From NCBI GenBank assembly GCA_958428545.1, contig CAUAGM010000004.1, forward strand, positions 122,147-186,146: DNA of 64,000 nucleotides, read 5' to 3'. Each line of letters starts with the position of its first letter. Position 1 is the stretch's first letter. This DNA is from an uncultured Arcanobacterium sp. (GTDB lineage Bacteria > Actinomycetota > Actinomycetes > Actinomycetales > Actinomycetaceae). Below are positions 17,927 to 27,039 of the stretch, in pieces. Made by a program: the position numbers and the translations under genes. The notes beneath the pieces are model-generated. The model saw only the letters and a list, made by a program, of their open reading frames with translations. It searched no databases and had not been told where the DNA came from.

Positions 17927-19609
17927 TCAATCGCGTGTAAGTTTACGATATGTGGCAGCGCTCTGACGCAAAGCATCAGGCCCAAGACGATCCACTTTAT
18001 TTTTCTCGTAGCTTTCAAAGTTTCCTTCAAACCAGTACCAGTTGTATGGCTCCTCTTCTGTACCCTCCCATGCGAGAATATGAGTGGCAACACGGTCAAG
18101 GAACCAACGATCGTGAGTAATCACCACAGCACAGCCAAGGAATTGCAACAAAGCATTTTCCAGCGATCCGAGAGTTTCTACATCAAGATCGTTCGTCGGT
18201 TCGTCGAGTAAAATCAAGTTGCCGCCCTGTTTGAGCGTGAGTGCAAGGTTGAGACGGTTACGCTCACCGCCAGAGAGCACGCCTGCCAGCTTTTGCTGGT
18301 CTGCACCTTTGAAACCAAAAGCTGATACATATGCTCGTGATGGCATTTCGACTTTACCCACCTGAATAAAATCAAGCCCATCACTTACAACTTCCCAGAC
18401 ATTTTTTTCTGGATCAATCCCTGCACGGTTCTGATCCACATAGGAAAGCTGCACTGTCTCACCAATTTTCAATTCGCCCGAATCGAGTGGCTCCAAACCA
18501 ACAATTGTCTTGAAGAGAGTCGTTTTACCCACACCGTTTGGCCCGATAATGCCCACAATACCGTTGCGCGGAAGAGAGAAAGAAAGATCTTTAATCAGCG
18601 TACGCTCATCGAAGCCTTTACAAATATTCTTCGCTTCCAACACCACGTTTCCAAGGCGAGGCCCTGGTGGAATTTGAATCTCATCAAAATCAAGTTTGCG
18701 CGTACGCTCAGCTTCCGCCGCCATTTCTTCGTAGCGCGCTAAGCGAGCCTTACTCTTTGCCTGGCGCCCTTTAGCTGAAGATCGAACCCATTCCAGCTCT
18801 TCTTTCAAACGCTTTTGCAGCTTGGCATCTTTCTTTCCCTGCACCTGCAAACGTTCTTCTTTCTTCTGCAGATACGTTGAATAATTACCTTCATATGGAT
18901 ACAAATGCCCGCGATCTACTTCTGCGATCCATTGAGCAACATGATCCAAGAAATAGCGATCGTGGGTGACGGCAATGACTGCGCCTTCATAACGCGCCAA
19001 ATGCTGCTCGAGCCATTCAACCGATTCTGCATCTAAATGGTTCGTCGGCTCGTCAAGAAGCAATAGATCAGGAGCTTCGAGAAGTAAACGACATAGAGCG
19101 ACACGGCGGCGTTCACCACCAGACAGCACACTCACCGGCATATCTCCTGGCGGGCAGCGCAAAGCATCCATTGCCTGTGCGAGCTGAGAATCTAAATCCC
19201 ATGCATTCGCAGCGTCAATATCTGTCTGCAACTTACCCATCTCATCCATCAGTGCATCAAAATCAGCATCTGGATCAGCCATTTCGATGCCAATCTGGTT
19301 AAAACGATCTATTTTTGCAAACATATCTGCGGCAGCGAGCTTCACGTTTTCAAGAACGCTCTTATCTTCATCCAGAGCAGGCTCCTGCATGAGGATACCC
19401 ACGGAATAGCCTGGTGTGAGGCGTGCTTCCCCATTTGAAGGCTCATCAATGCCAGCCATAATCTTCAAAATTGTTGATTTACCAGCACCATTTGGCCCAA
19501 CCATACCGATTTTGGCACCTGGAAAAAACGCCATCGTCACATCGTCAAGAATGATCTTATCGCCAACCTTCTTGCGCGCACGCACCATAGAGTAAATGTA
19601 ATCCGCCAC
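17927..19609 (-). CDS. ettA: Energy-dependent translational throttle protein EttA (ABC-F ATPase)
   Basis: A 560-aa soluble ABC-F protein with two ATPase cassettes. The first has GPNGAGKST and LSGGERRRVALCRLLLEAPDLLLLDEPTNHLD; the second has GPNGVGKTT and LSGGERNRLNLALTLKQGGNLILLDEPTNDLD. A charged linker (KEELEWVRSSAKGRQAKSKARLARYEEM) joins them. EttA binds the ribosomal E site and gates entry to elongation by energy state. I chose the GTG at 19607-19609 (VADYIYSMVRARK) because it aligns with the E. coli start and follows AGAAGATAAAC; the frame is open 66 bases further. Confidence 0.95.
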   Translation of the reverse strand: MADYIYSMVRARKKVGDKIILDDVTMAFFPGAKIGMVGPNGAGKSTILKIMAGIDEPSNGEARLTPGYSVGILMQEPALDEDKSVLENVKLAAADMFAKIDRFNQIGIEMADPDADFDALMDEMGKLQTDIDAANAWDLDSQLAQAMDALRCPPGDMPVSVLSGGERRRVALCRLLLEAPDLLLLDEPTNHLDAESVEWLEQHLARYEGAVIAVTHDRYFLDHVAQWIAEVDRGHLYPYEGNYSTYLQKKEERLQVQGKKDAKLQKRLKEELEWVRSSAKGRQAKSKARLARYEEMAAEAERTRKLDFDEIQIPPGPRLGNVVLEAKNICKGFDERTLIKDLSFSLPRNGIVGIIGPNGVGKTTLFKTIVGLEPLDSGELKIGETVQLSYVDQNRAGIDPEKNVWEVVSDGLDFIQVGKVEMPSRAYVSAFGFKGADQQKLAGVLSGGERNRLNLALTLKQGGNLILLDEPTNDLDVETLGSLENALLQFLGCAVVITHDRWFLDRVATHILAWEGTEEEPYNWYWFEGNFESYEKNKVDRLGPDALRQSAATYRKLTRD

Positions 19610-19734
19610 GTTTATCTTCTGCTTTCCTGTATGAAAGTGCGCCGAGCATGCACACCGCGCACAATGTATGTCCACCTCCTAGCCTATCGAGAATCGGAGC
19701 ATTGCAAAAGTTTCATCAAGGTTCTGCACGGATT

Positions 19735-20334
19735 TCACATACCAATAGAAGCAAGTTCATCTGCTCTTTTTTCCAGATCCTTCTCAAAGTTCGTATCTTC
19801 TTGAGAAGAATCATTTTCTACAGTTTCCGATGCAAGCCCTTCCGCTATATCGTTATCCACTGCATCTGTGCACAGCGGATCTGCCCATGATGCGCTGCAC
19901 TTCACTTCGCTTTCCTTGTGAATATCTGAGGTACTTTCTCGCATATAAGACGATGGCTTCACGTAAGTTGCCACCATATTATTAAGATCAATTGCCACAG
20001 AATCAGCAATAATCTGCTGACTCGTGCGCTCAATTCCGTCTTTATCCGTGTAATGCTTTGCCATAAATCTGCCTCGAATAAGCAAGGGGGCTCCTTTATG
20101 CACGCTAATTCCAACATTATGAGCAAGTGCCCCAAAACATCGCACCGAATACCAGGTAGTCTGCCCGTCTTCAAACTTATTAGTGTGACGATTGTAGTTT
20201 CGAGCTGTCACACCAACACTAACCATCGCCGAAGATATATGTGTATCTTTGCCAGTTTCCGAATCTCGATGCCGATACATCATAGGATCGCTTCCAGCCC
20301 AACCGCGAACTGCAATAATCGTATCGTTTGCCAT
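19735..20334 (-). CDS. ssb: Single-stranded DNA-binding protein
   Basis: A 199-aa protein with an N-terminal OB fold (MANDTIIAVRGWAGSDPMMYRH...WYSVRCFGALAHNVGISVHKGAPLLIRGRF). An acidic Ser/Glu-rich tail follows. The usual DFDDDIPF tip that recruits replication partners is missing; the protein ends RADELASIGM, so it may be a secondary SSB used in recombination or competence rather than the replicative one. AAGGAGGAATAC precedes the ATG at 20332-20334. Confidence 0.88.
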   Translation of the reverse strand: MANDTIIAVRGWAGSDPMMYRHRDSETGKDTHISSAMVSVGVTARNYNRHTNKFEDGQTTWYSVRCFGALAHNVGISVHKGAPLLIRGRFMAKHYTDKDGIERTSQQIIADSVAIDLNNMVATYVKPSSYMRESTSDIHKESEVKCSASWADPLCTDAVDNDIAEGLASETVENDSSQEDTNFEKDLEKRADELASIGM

Positions 20335-20646
20335 GTATTCCTCCTTAGTTTTCACCGTTTTCGGTGCCCGTAGGAATACTGTGCCAAAATCGGCTCGTAT
20401 ACGCTGCCAGTATATTTATTTGTGGATATTCATGGCGGATAAGGGCAGTGTGGACAAAATTTTTGCGCATCACCCTTTACCCATAAAACATATATACGCA
20501 ATATATGCGAAGTACATATATTGCGTATCAGTATCTGCACTCGTTTCATACGCCCTCAAGCCTCAAACAGCCGAGCTGCTAAGCTACTGAGGTGCCGAGC
20601 TACTTGAGCTGCTGAGATGTTTGTGCTATCGAACTACTGGCGCTTC
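20335..20646. other. Intergenic region between ssb and the GTPase pair
   Basis: No gene is supported. The sequence holds the ssb promoter region and the segment downstream of the GTPase operon; no clear terminator was found. Confidence 0.4.
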
Positions 20647-22143
20647 CTATTCTTCATCTGCCCGAGCACCCACAAGCAACGTGCGCGCAGCCTTATGCCG
20701 CTTCACAATTGCTTCTACGCCAGGGATAAGAGCGCGAGAAAGAGTATCAGCAACTGCGGCACTCACGGAATTCTCATAGCTGCGAGCTGCGGCAATACGC
20801 GCCTTGCGTATAGCTGCACGCGCACGCATCTGCCCAATCCACATCACCAATATCCCAACTAATGCAAGTGCACAGCCACTAGGCAAAAGCAGGGGCAGAT
20901 ATGCGCCTGCAAGCTCATGCAGCTGAACCCACGGTGCAATTCCAGCGATAATCAGGCATATTCCGCACACAGCCAGCACGCCACCGATCATATACTGCAT
21001 CCATGGTAAACGTTGGTAAATCCTAGGAACTGGCACACTCGCGAGCGCACGAGAAATTCGCTTTCTGAGCGAATCTGCACTCACAATTTCTCGCTCAATC
21101 CCAGCCTGCCATATAGGCGGTACTCCAGCAATTGCGTGCGTCACCCACATATCACGCAGTGCCACGATCAACGTCGGAGCCGGAGCTTGCGGAGCTATCG
21201 TCTCTTGAGAAACTCCTTCCTCGACAGCTTTTGCAACAGTGCGAACCCCTGAAGCTTCCACAACAGTAGCAGCAAGTTTGTGCACATAACCATCGTGCAC
21301 ATCTACTTCACAATCCCCTACTTGCGAACTCAATAGCTCTGCCACGGAATCAAGCTGCGCACCAGCCGTTGCATGCCAAAGAGTACGATCTGTCGTCATC
21401 CGCGTGAGCGCTGCAGCAAGAGATTCCATCCCTTCTCCGTAAAGTGCGCTGGTAGCATAGACAGGCACATCACCAAAACCTAGTTCCTCAAGATGTGCAC
21501 GCACATGAGCCACCAGCGCTTCGCGCTCAGTATGCGCCACAGTATCGATACGATTGATAACTACCGCAAGAGTATGCGCATCTCGCGCGTGCATATGCAT
21601 ATTTTCGTGACGCCGCCCCAACGTAATGAGAGAGCTATATACCGAAAGATCAGCATATTTTTGAGGATCAAGCACCCATAAAATCACATCGACCATAGGT
21701 ATCAACGTGGATACTGTGCCTGAATGAGTGATATCCACAGAATCGTAATCTGGAGTATCCAAAAGCACAAGAGCATCATGAGTTTCAGCTCCTATTGTGA
21801 GCAGCGATTCATGCTGAATCCGGTTGTGCGCGCAAACAGCAAGCACATCGAGCAGCTCCGAGGAGTCTCCTCCCCACGTGCATGCCATAATCTCATTGGT
21901 GGTTGGGCGTATCTCACTCACCTCAGCAAAATGTAAACTGGTAAGACGGTTGAAAAGAGTTGATTTACCCGATCCGGTACCGCCAATGAGAGCGGTAACG
22001 ACGAAGCCGTCTCCCACACGCATTCGTTCATATGCAAGACGCAGATCCTCTTTTGCCCGCTCAGCGATCACAGGCGAAAAATACTCTCCACCTGCAGCAA
22101 CAGCCTGTTGGAGCTGCGTGAGCCTTAATTGCACATCCGCCAC
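20647..22143 (-). CDS. Membrane-associated GTPase of the actinobacterial pair (second gene)
   Basis: A 498-aa protein. G1 is LIGGTGSGKSTLFNRL near 55, then G2 EIRPTTNEIMA, G3 VLLDTPDYDS and G4 VVINRIDT. Two adjacent hydrophobic segments around residues 365-430 (GGVLAVCGICLIIAGIAPWV and YLPLLLPSGCALALVGILVMW) form a membrane hairpin, followed by a basic tail. The architecture recalls dynamin-like or YfjP-type GTPases. The GTG start at 22141-22143 overlaps the stop of the first GTPase (TAGTG), so the two are coupled and probably work as a pair. The cellular role is unknown; membrane remodelling or ribosome assembly are possibilities. Confidence 0.8.
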   Translation of the reverse strand: MADVQLRLTQLQQAVAAGGEYFSPVIAERAKEDLRLAYERMRVGDGFVVTALIGGTGSGKSTLFNRLTSLHFAEVSEIRPTTNEIMACTWGGDSSELLDVLAVCAHNRIQHESLLTIGAETHDALVLLDTPDYDSVDITHSGTVSTLIPMVDVILWVLDPQKYADLSVYSSLITLGRRHENMHMHARDAHTLAVVINRIDTVAHTEREALVAHVRAHLEELGFGDVPVYATSALYGEGMESLAAALTRMTTDRTLWHATAGAQLDSVAELLSSQVGDCEVDVHDGYVHKLAATVVEASGVRTVAKAVEEGVSQETIAPQAPAPTLIVALRDMWVTHAIAGVPPIWQAGIEREIVSADSLRKRISRALASVPVPRIYQRLPWMQYMIGGVLAVCGICLIIAGIAPWVQLHELAGAYLPLLLPSGCALALVGILVMWIGQMRARAAIRKARIAAARSYENSVSAAVADTLSRALIPGVEAIVKRHKAARTLLVGARADEE

Positions 22144-24023
22144 TACACATCACTTCCTTCCACCGCACACACAAAATCTTCAACGGCACGGCGCAAAACT
22201 GCACAATCTGCAACCGCCACACGGAAAACGCGGTTCGTATATGTATCTACCAGCTGTTTGAATCCCTCACGTACACAGCTAGTTAAAGCTTCTCGTACTT
22301 CTCGGACTGGAGTTTCGATATCTAATTTTCTCGTTATCTCCATTGCGCCTGGCACTCCAGCAGCCGCAATACCTAATAGGTACGCCCAGCCTTCTTCTCC
22401 CAGCCGCGAATTATCCGATATATCGCGCGCTGCATGCATGAGTTTTTCTTGCCATGCCGCCAGCGCAGTTTCAGCGAACAGTGCAACATCACAATCAGAG
22501 TGCGATTTTTCTATATACCGATCAAGCTTTCTAAAACCGCGATTCCAAGCTGTCTCGATATTGATGCACGCCGTCGTCATTCCTTGCATAATCGCCATTT
22601 TCATACCAGCAGAAATACTTTCAAAAAGCGCTTCAAGCTGTACATCATATTGACGTTGCTTATATAGATTTTTTTTACTCGGATTCTGTTTACGCACACT
22701 CAGATCAGCTAATTTTCCATCGCTTGCACTGAGCATATCCCACAGCACACTTGGAGCCCCCTGCCCGAAGCGCCCCATACGAATATTCGTTGCAAGCTTA
22801 TCAAAAGGAGCAGCTGCTCCTTCCTCTGCTTGGTCAGTTAAATCAACAATCTCGTTGCGCAGTTCATCTAAAGCATCAAAAACCATATCCGTATCCGCAA
22901 TAAAATCTGCAAGAGCCTGAGATTTCTGAGCCGCATAGGAATGCTGCGAGCGATCATCACATAAGCTTCCAAACCACTGCGCAATTTGGCTGAGATCTGG
23001 GTTTACCTGCAGTTTCATTGGAGAACTCTGGATTGCCCTTGCGTGACGCCGCCGCCTGCGCGATCTGCGACGCAGAGCAGATATTCCTTTGCCCTGATCA
23101 TAAGCACTCGATTCAGCGCAAGGTTGAGCATGAGCAGCAGGCACGCTATCACAATCCGCAATGCAAGAAGATGCCCTATCGCTTCTCACCACTCGCGCAT
23201 GTCTGCCTCGAATCAGCTTCGATGGCATAGGGATAGTGCTCGAATCCACAAACCCTCCATTGCTGTGCTCACAGAGCGAAAAAAGTGGGAAATCGTCTAA
23301 ACCAGCTGATGCCCATAAGCGTTGAAATTCTCGCACAGAATCCCCATCAGAATTTTCGGGAATTCTATTGAGCACCCCAGCTATCTGCACTCCGCGCTCT
23401 CGCAAACGAGCTAGAATATCCCAAGCGGCGGCGTCTCCATAGCGATATGCTGTCGTCACAAAAATAACGGCGTCGCACGTATCGAGCACTTTCAGCGCTT
23501 GACGATACAGCTTCGGATGCCCCCAATCAAAAGCTGGCGTATCCACAAGAGCAATCCCCGAAAAAGATCGATCATTAACGTCAATACGTATATCCTCAAT
23601 CGAGCATCGAGCCTTAAACAGAGCAGAATTACTCGGGTGAACCACAGCAACAGGAGCAAGAGTGCTAGGACGAAGCACCGAAGACTCAATATAATCGCTG
23701 CCCGTGAGGAGGCGAGTCACATAAGATTTACCTACACCAGAAGAACCGACAACACCCACAATGGAAAAATGCTGCGCATAGACAACATCGATATTTTGCT
23801 CAGCCTTAAAACTTTGCACGAAGGCAACTGCCCGCTCACGAGCACGTTCAATATGAGCGGCACTTGCAATATCTGCAGAAACAGAGACGGAGTTGAGAGC
23901 TTCCAGAACACGATCTGCTTTGCGAATAAGAACTCTGCGCGGGCGGCGCACACACAATTCTTCTGCAGGCTTACGAGTTCTCATATCCTCTATTCTGGCA
24001 AAAAATGGCACATAATGCGGCAT
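22143..24023 (-). CDS. Dynamin-like/Era-like GTPase of the actinobacterial pair (first gene)
   Basis: A 626-aa soluble protein. G1 GVVGSSGVGKSYVTRLL lies near residue 90, G3 LVDTPAFDWG near 160 and a G4-like LNRIPE near 205. Between about 285 and 320 is an Arg/Ser-rich low-complexity insert (RRRSRRRRRHAR). The C-terminal half is helical and unrecognised. It is upstream of and coupled to the membrane GTPase. The start is uncertain: ATG at 24023 or 23984, neither with a strong ribosome-binding site. It is transcribed divergently from tRNA-Arg/orn, 76 bases away. Confidence 0.78.
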   Translation of the reverse strand: MPHYVPFFARIEDMRTRKPAEELCVRRPRRVLIRKADRVLEALNSVSVSADIASAAHIERARERAVAFVQSFKAEQNIDVVYAQHFSIVGVVGSSGVGKSYVTRLLTGSDYIESSVLRPSTLAPVAVVHPSNSALFKARCSIEDIRIDVNDRSFSGIALVDTPAFDWGHPKLYRQALKVLDTCDAVIFVTTAYRYGDAAAWDILARLRERGVQIAGVLNRIPENSDGDSVREFQRLWASAGLDDFPLFSLCEHSNGGFVDSSTIPMPSKLIRGRHARVVRSDRASSCIADCDSVPAAHAQPCAESSAYDQGKGISALRRRSRRRRRHARAIQSSPMKLQVNPDLSQIAQWFGSLCDDRSQHSYAAQKSQALADFIADTDMVFDALDELRNEIVDLTDQAEEGAAAPFDKLATNIRMGRFGQGAPSVLWDMLSASDGKLADLSVRKQNPSKKNLYKQRQYDVQLEALFESISAGMKMAIMQGMTTACINIETAWNRGFRKLDRYIEKSHSDCDVALFAETALAAWQEKLMHAARDISDNSRLGEEGWAYLLGIAAAGVPGAMEITRKLDIETPVREVREALTSCVREGFKQLVDTYTNRVFRVAVADCAVLRRAVEDFVCAVEGSDV

Positions 24024-24099
24024 TTATTTATCTTGATTGGGCGAAATCATATCAACACAGGTAAATTATTTAGTGGCACTGCGCAGCAGAGCCAGATAT

Positions 24100-24172
24100 G
24101 CCTCCATAGCTCAATGGATAGAGCAACGGCCTTCTAATCCGTAGGTTGTGGGTTCGAGTCCCGCTGGGGGCG
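24100..24172 (+). tRNA. tRNA-Arg(TCT)
   Basis: Acceptor GCCTCCA/TGGGGGC, D-arm ATAGCTCAATGGATAGAGC, anticodon loop CTTCTAA (anticodon TCT) and T-arm GTGGGTTCGAGTCCCGC. The discriminator is G at 24172 and no CCA is encoded. One base separates it from the orn start codon. Confidence 0.95.
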
Positions 24173-24173
24173 C

Positions 24174-24830
24174 ATGAGTAATTTCAATGCGCAAAATAAC
24201 CCTATTGTCTGGATAGACTGCGAAATGACCGGACTCAACATTGAGCGAGACGCTCTCGTAGAAGTCGCCGTAGTCGTCACCGATTCAGAGCTTAACCCCT
24301 ACGATACTGGCCTTGACGTCGTCATCAAACCAACGCCCGAAGCTTTGGAAAATATGGATGATTTTGTACGAAAAATGCACACAACAACTGGGCTTATCGA
24401 CGAGTGGGATAGCGGTCTTTCAATAAAAGAAGCCGAAGAAGCTGTACTTGCATACATCAAAAGATTTGTGCCGTGTGCTGGCAAAGCCCAACTCGGTGGA
24501 AATTCGGTAGGGACTGATAAAATGTTTCTTCTGCGCGATATGCCCCAGCTCGTCGAACACCTGCACTATAGAATTATTGACGTCAGCTCATTGAAAGAAA
24601 TGGCAAAACGCTGGTATCCGCGCGTCTATTTTGCTGCTCCAGAAAAAACAGGCAACCACCGAGCAATCGGCGATATCTACGATTCAATCGACGAGCTTCG
24701 ATACTATCGTGAAGCTCTCTTTGTGGATGGCGAAGGGCCAAGCACCGAAGAAGCTCACAACTGTGCACAAAAAATTCTGGCAGATCTTACTGTTACCAAG
24801 GCCGAAGAAGCTCACGCGAAGCTCGTATAG
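24174..24830 (+). CDS. orn: Oligoribonuclease
   Basis: A 218-aa DEDDh exonuclease that degrades di- to pentaribonucleotides to monomers at the end of mRNA decay. Motifs: VWIDCEMTGL (Exo I), GGNSVGTDKMFL with Exo II, and NHRAIGDIYDSIDELRYYR (Exo III with catalytic His and Asp). The only plausible start is the ATG at 24174, one base after the tRNA-Arg discriminator, so there is no room for a ribosome-binding site. Translation must rely on a leaderless mRNA, probably made when the tRNA is cut from a joint transcript. Confidence 0.95.
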   Translation: MSNFNAQNNPIVWIDCEMTGLNIERDALVEVAVVVTDSELNPYDTGLDVVIKPTPEALENMDDFVRKMHTTTGLIDEWDSGLSIKEAEEAVLAYIKRFVPCAGKAQLGGNSVGTDKMFLLRDMPQLVEHLHYRIIDVSSLKEMAKRWYPRVYFAAPEKTGNHRAIGDIYDSIDELRYYREALFVDGEGPSTEEAHNCAQKILADLTVTKAEEAHAKLV

Positions 24831-25040
24831 GTATGCAATTAAGCATGCAATAGCACGCAGCCTAGATTTAGCGGACTGAATTCGGGTACGAAACGTCTGC
24901 TCTGGATTAGCACAGCGTACGATCTGGGTCAAAACACAGGCATATCAACGTGACACCCCTCACCATAATTTCATTTAGACGACAGAGCATTTCATTGGTA
25001 TAGTTTTACTTCGTTGCAACGCATAGCTTGCAGCGCTGAT

Positions 25041-25114
25041 GGTGCCCGTAGTTCAGCTGGTAGAGCACCTGGTTGTGGTCCAGGACGTCGCGGGTTCGAG
25101 TCCCGTCGGGCACC
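25041..25114 (+). tRNA. tRNA-His(GTG)
   Basis: Includes the extra 5' G (G-1 at 25041) opposite C73. Acceptor GTGCCCG/CGGGCAC, anticodon stem CCTGG/CCAGG around TTGTGGT (anticodon GTG), T-arm GCGGGTTCGAGTCCCGT. A strong terminator follows. Confidence 0.95.
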
Positions 25115-25486
25115 CCCAAAAAATTGAGGCGGAGTTTATTCCGCCTCAATTTTGTTTATCAGCACTTAACTGCCTACCCCAATACTTCTATCCACGCACC
25201 TCGTATAGTAGCAAGACATCACGCACATACCACTGGCTATTACTCTGATACCGCCCCCCCCCTAAAAAGAAGAGCTGCGGACACAAAGACGCAGACCCTA
25301 GCACCTACAGCAAAGCCCAGCTCTACGCCTTTACAAACGATCAATCAGAAAATCCGTACATCCGCAACACAACAAACTCACATATACTTAGAAGCCCACG
25401 CTGCAGATCAAGCCGCACAACCGCACCAACTCCACACCTTACCTCTAGCCGTCAGATCAAAATCAGACTCACCATCTGATACGGCA
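25115..25486. other. Intergenic region after tRNA-His with an orphan C9 tract
   Basis: After the tRNA terminator no gene is supported. A run of nine C lies at 25254-25262. I could not tie it to a promoter or a broken reading frame on either strand, unlike the other homopolymer tracts in the window. Confidence 0.45.
25120..25153 (+). terminator. tRNA-His terminator
   Basis: A 14-bp stem (AAAATTGAGGCGGA/TCCGCCTCAATTTT) with a 6-base loop, followed by GTTTATC. Confidence 0.88.
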
Positions 25487-26416
25487 TCAGAAAAATACTC
25501 GAGCCTGAATCGCGTCAGCAAAACGTTCCATATGCTCATCAGAGGTAGAAAGATAGAGCGAACCATCGATAAGAGAAATCTCCATCACGTAAAAATCAGA
25601 ATCGGAGCAATCGTCACCACGCACAATGTCTACACGATTGAAAAGAAGAAGCTCTTCGCGCTGTGAATGCTGCTTAATATATTTGTGGATTGCCATGCGG
25701 ATTTTTTCACCCCAACGCCACGTCTCTTCGTTCGCTTCCACCGAACGTGCAATCTCTTCCACCACAGCCGACTGATCAGTGCTACGGAAACGAGGATGAA
25801 GCATAGGGGCTTTTTCAACAGTATAGGCAGGCATACCGTTGAAATAGATGAGCGACGTCTCGCCAGAGCGATCAATCACATCAAGATAACGTTGAACCAT
25901 CACAGAGCGCCCCTCAGAAAGTTCATATCGAGCATGCTCAATTGCTTCCGCTCTGCTTGAAGAATCTGTAGCAGTATAGCGCCCTGTTCCGCGCCCTCCA
26001 GAAGAAATTGCTGGCTTGACGACGAAATCTCCATGCGAAGGAAAACGCGTATGTATCTGATGCTTCGTTAGATGCTGCTCTGGCTCCAACCACACCGTTG
26101 GAATCACAGGAAGCCCCAGCTTTTCCAAATCCCGCAGATAGTGCTTATCCATATTCCAGCCCATTGTCGCAGCAGAATTGAGGATACGAGGCACAGACTG
26201 TGCCCACTCAAGAAAGCTCTTCGTATCTTTCGCATAGTCTCGAACCGAACGAACGACCACGACGCCCGCATTCTCCCAATCCACTGAAGGATCATCCCAC
26301 TGTGCGATTCTTGGTTCCATACCGCGTTCATAGAGAGCATCAAGAAGCCCTGCCTCATCGGAATCAAGGTGTGGAAACTGAGAACTTGTAGCTAAGGTGA
26401 CAATCGGTGCAGACAC
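25487..26416 (-). CDS. ATP-grasp domain protein
   Basis: A 309-aa protein with an ATP-grasp fold: a glutathione-synthetase-like N-domain, then FPSHGDFVVKPAISSGGRGTGRYTA (ATP-binding lysine and glycine loop) near 135-160, and FYVMEISLIDGSLYLS with the metal-binding Glu near 280. These enzymes ligate a carboxylate to an amine or thiol through an acyl phosphate. The substrate cannot be read from the sequence and no pathway genes flank it. The GTG start at 26414-26416 follows AAAGGAGTGTTAC. Confidence 0.85.
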   Translation of the reverse strand: MSAPIVTLATSSQFPHLDSDEAGLLDALYERGMEPRIAQWDDPSVDWENAGVVVVRSVRDYAKDTKSFLEWAQSVPRILNSAATMGWNMDKHYLRDLEKLGLPVIPTVWLEPEQHLTKHQIHTRFPSHGDFVVKPAISSGGRGTGRYTATDSSSRAEAIEHARYELSEGRSVMVQRYLDVIDRSGETSLIYFNGMPAYTVEKAPMLHPRFRSTDQSAVVEEIARSVEANEETWRWGEKIRMAIHKYIKQHSQREELLLFNRVDIVRGDDCSDSDFYVMEISLIDGSLYLSTSDEHMERFADAIQARVFF

Positions 26417-26809
26417 GTAACACTCCTTTATCCTAGACGAGCGGGGAGATACCTATTATCGCTCCAAGTTTATTGCATCACGCCAGCTTACGGGAAAAGC
26501 AGCACGATGTTTTGCAAGGAATGATACGTGAAGAAAAACGCAGTGCTCAGTGAAGGGCTTCACACATACGAGAGCGAATAGCACACAAGCAAAATGAACC
26601 ATTGCAGGAAATTAGAGCTGTTTTCCTCTGAGACGCGCCACCGAGACACACCACGCGCAAATCTATCTTGCACACACTCCAGAACAATCCCATATAGAAA
26701 AACCGCACACAAACCCACCACCTAGCTAGAGGTGCGCGAACTCACAGCGCGCCTCTAGCTACGCAACTTGCGCTTAATCCTCTCTCGCCATTAAAGTATC
26801 TCTTGTTGC
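26417..26809. other. Intergenic region upstream of tRNA-Lys
   Basis: No gene, repeat or hairpin convinced me in these 393 bases. They should hold the promoters of the ATP-grasp gene (minus) and tRNA-Lys (plus). Confidence 0.4.
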
Positions 26810-26882
26810 GCACCGCTAGCTCAACTGGCAGAGCAATTGACTCTTAATCAATGGGTTCGGGGTTCAAGTCCCCGGCGGTGTA
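26810..26882 (+). tRNA. tRNA-Lys(CTT)
   Basis: Acceptor GCACCGC/GCGGTGT, anticodon stem ATTGA/TCAAT around CTCTTAA (anticodon CTT), T-arm CGGGGTTCAAGTCCCCG, discriminator A. The accessory island begins directly after it, so it is the likely integration target. Confidence 0.94.
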
Positions 26883-26889
26883 CGAATCA

Positions 26890-26917
26890 GAAACGCTCGC
26901 CAATCGGCGGGCGTTTC
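26890..26917 (+). terminator. Hairpin after tRNA-Lys
   Basis: A 12-bp stem (GAAACGCTCGCC/GGCGGGCGTTTC, one G.T pair) with a 4-base loop, 7 bases past the tRNA. The T-run is short, so termination efficiency is uncertain. Confidence 0.6.
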
Positions 26918-27039
26918 GCATATCTGCGGGCGGCTGGGTCAGCTCCCACGGCTGCACGCCAAACACGGCGGCGACCTTATCGAGGTCTTCTAGCTGCCAC
27001 TGGCGCTTGCCCGTCCAGCGATTACCAACAGAGTTCTTA
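26905..27039 (-). pseudogene. Remnant of a phage-type helix-turn-helix repressor
   Basis: The minus strand encodes NSVGNRWTGKRQWQLEDLDKV and continues AAVFGVQPWELTQPP, the second half of an XRE/Cro-CI helix-turn-helix domain (normally SVSRRLNGKRPWSLDDLDALA...). The first helices and any start codon are missing. The open frame runs on through the hairpin into the tRNA-Lys gene, where it meets a stop. I read it as a prophage or integrative element scar at the tRNA attachment site. Confidence 0.6.

Noticed and set aside
25254..25262. C9 tract as another phase-variable switch
   Set aside because: No promoter hexamers at suitable spacing and no frame restored by changing its length; it lies past the ends of both flanking genes.
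25073..25666. A 197-codon plus-strand frame running out of tRNA-His
   Set aside because: It crosses the tRNA, its terminator and the C9 tract, and overlaps the end of the ATP-grasp gene; composition is not protein-like.
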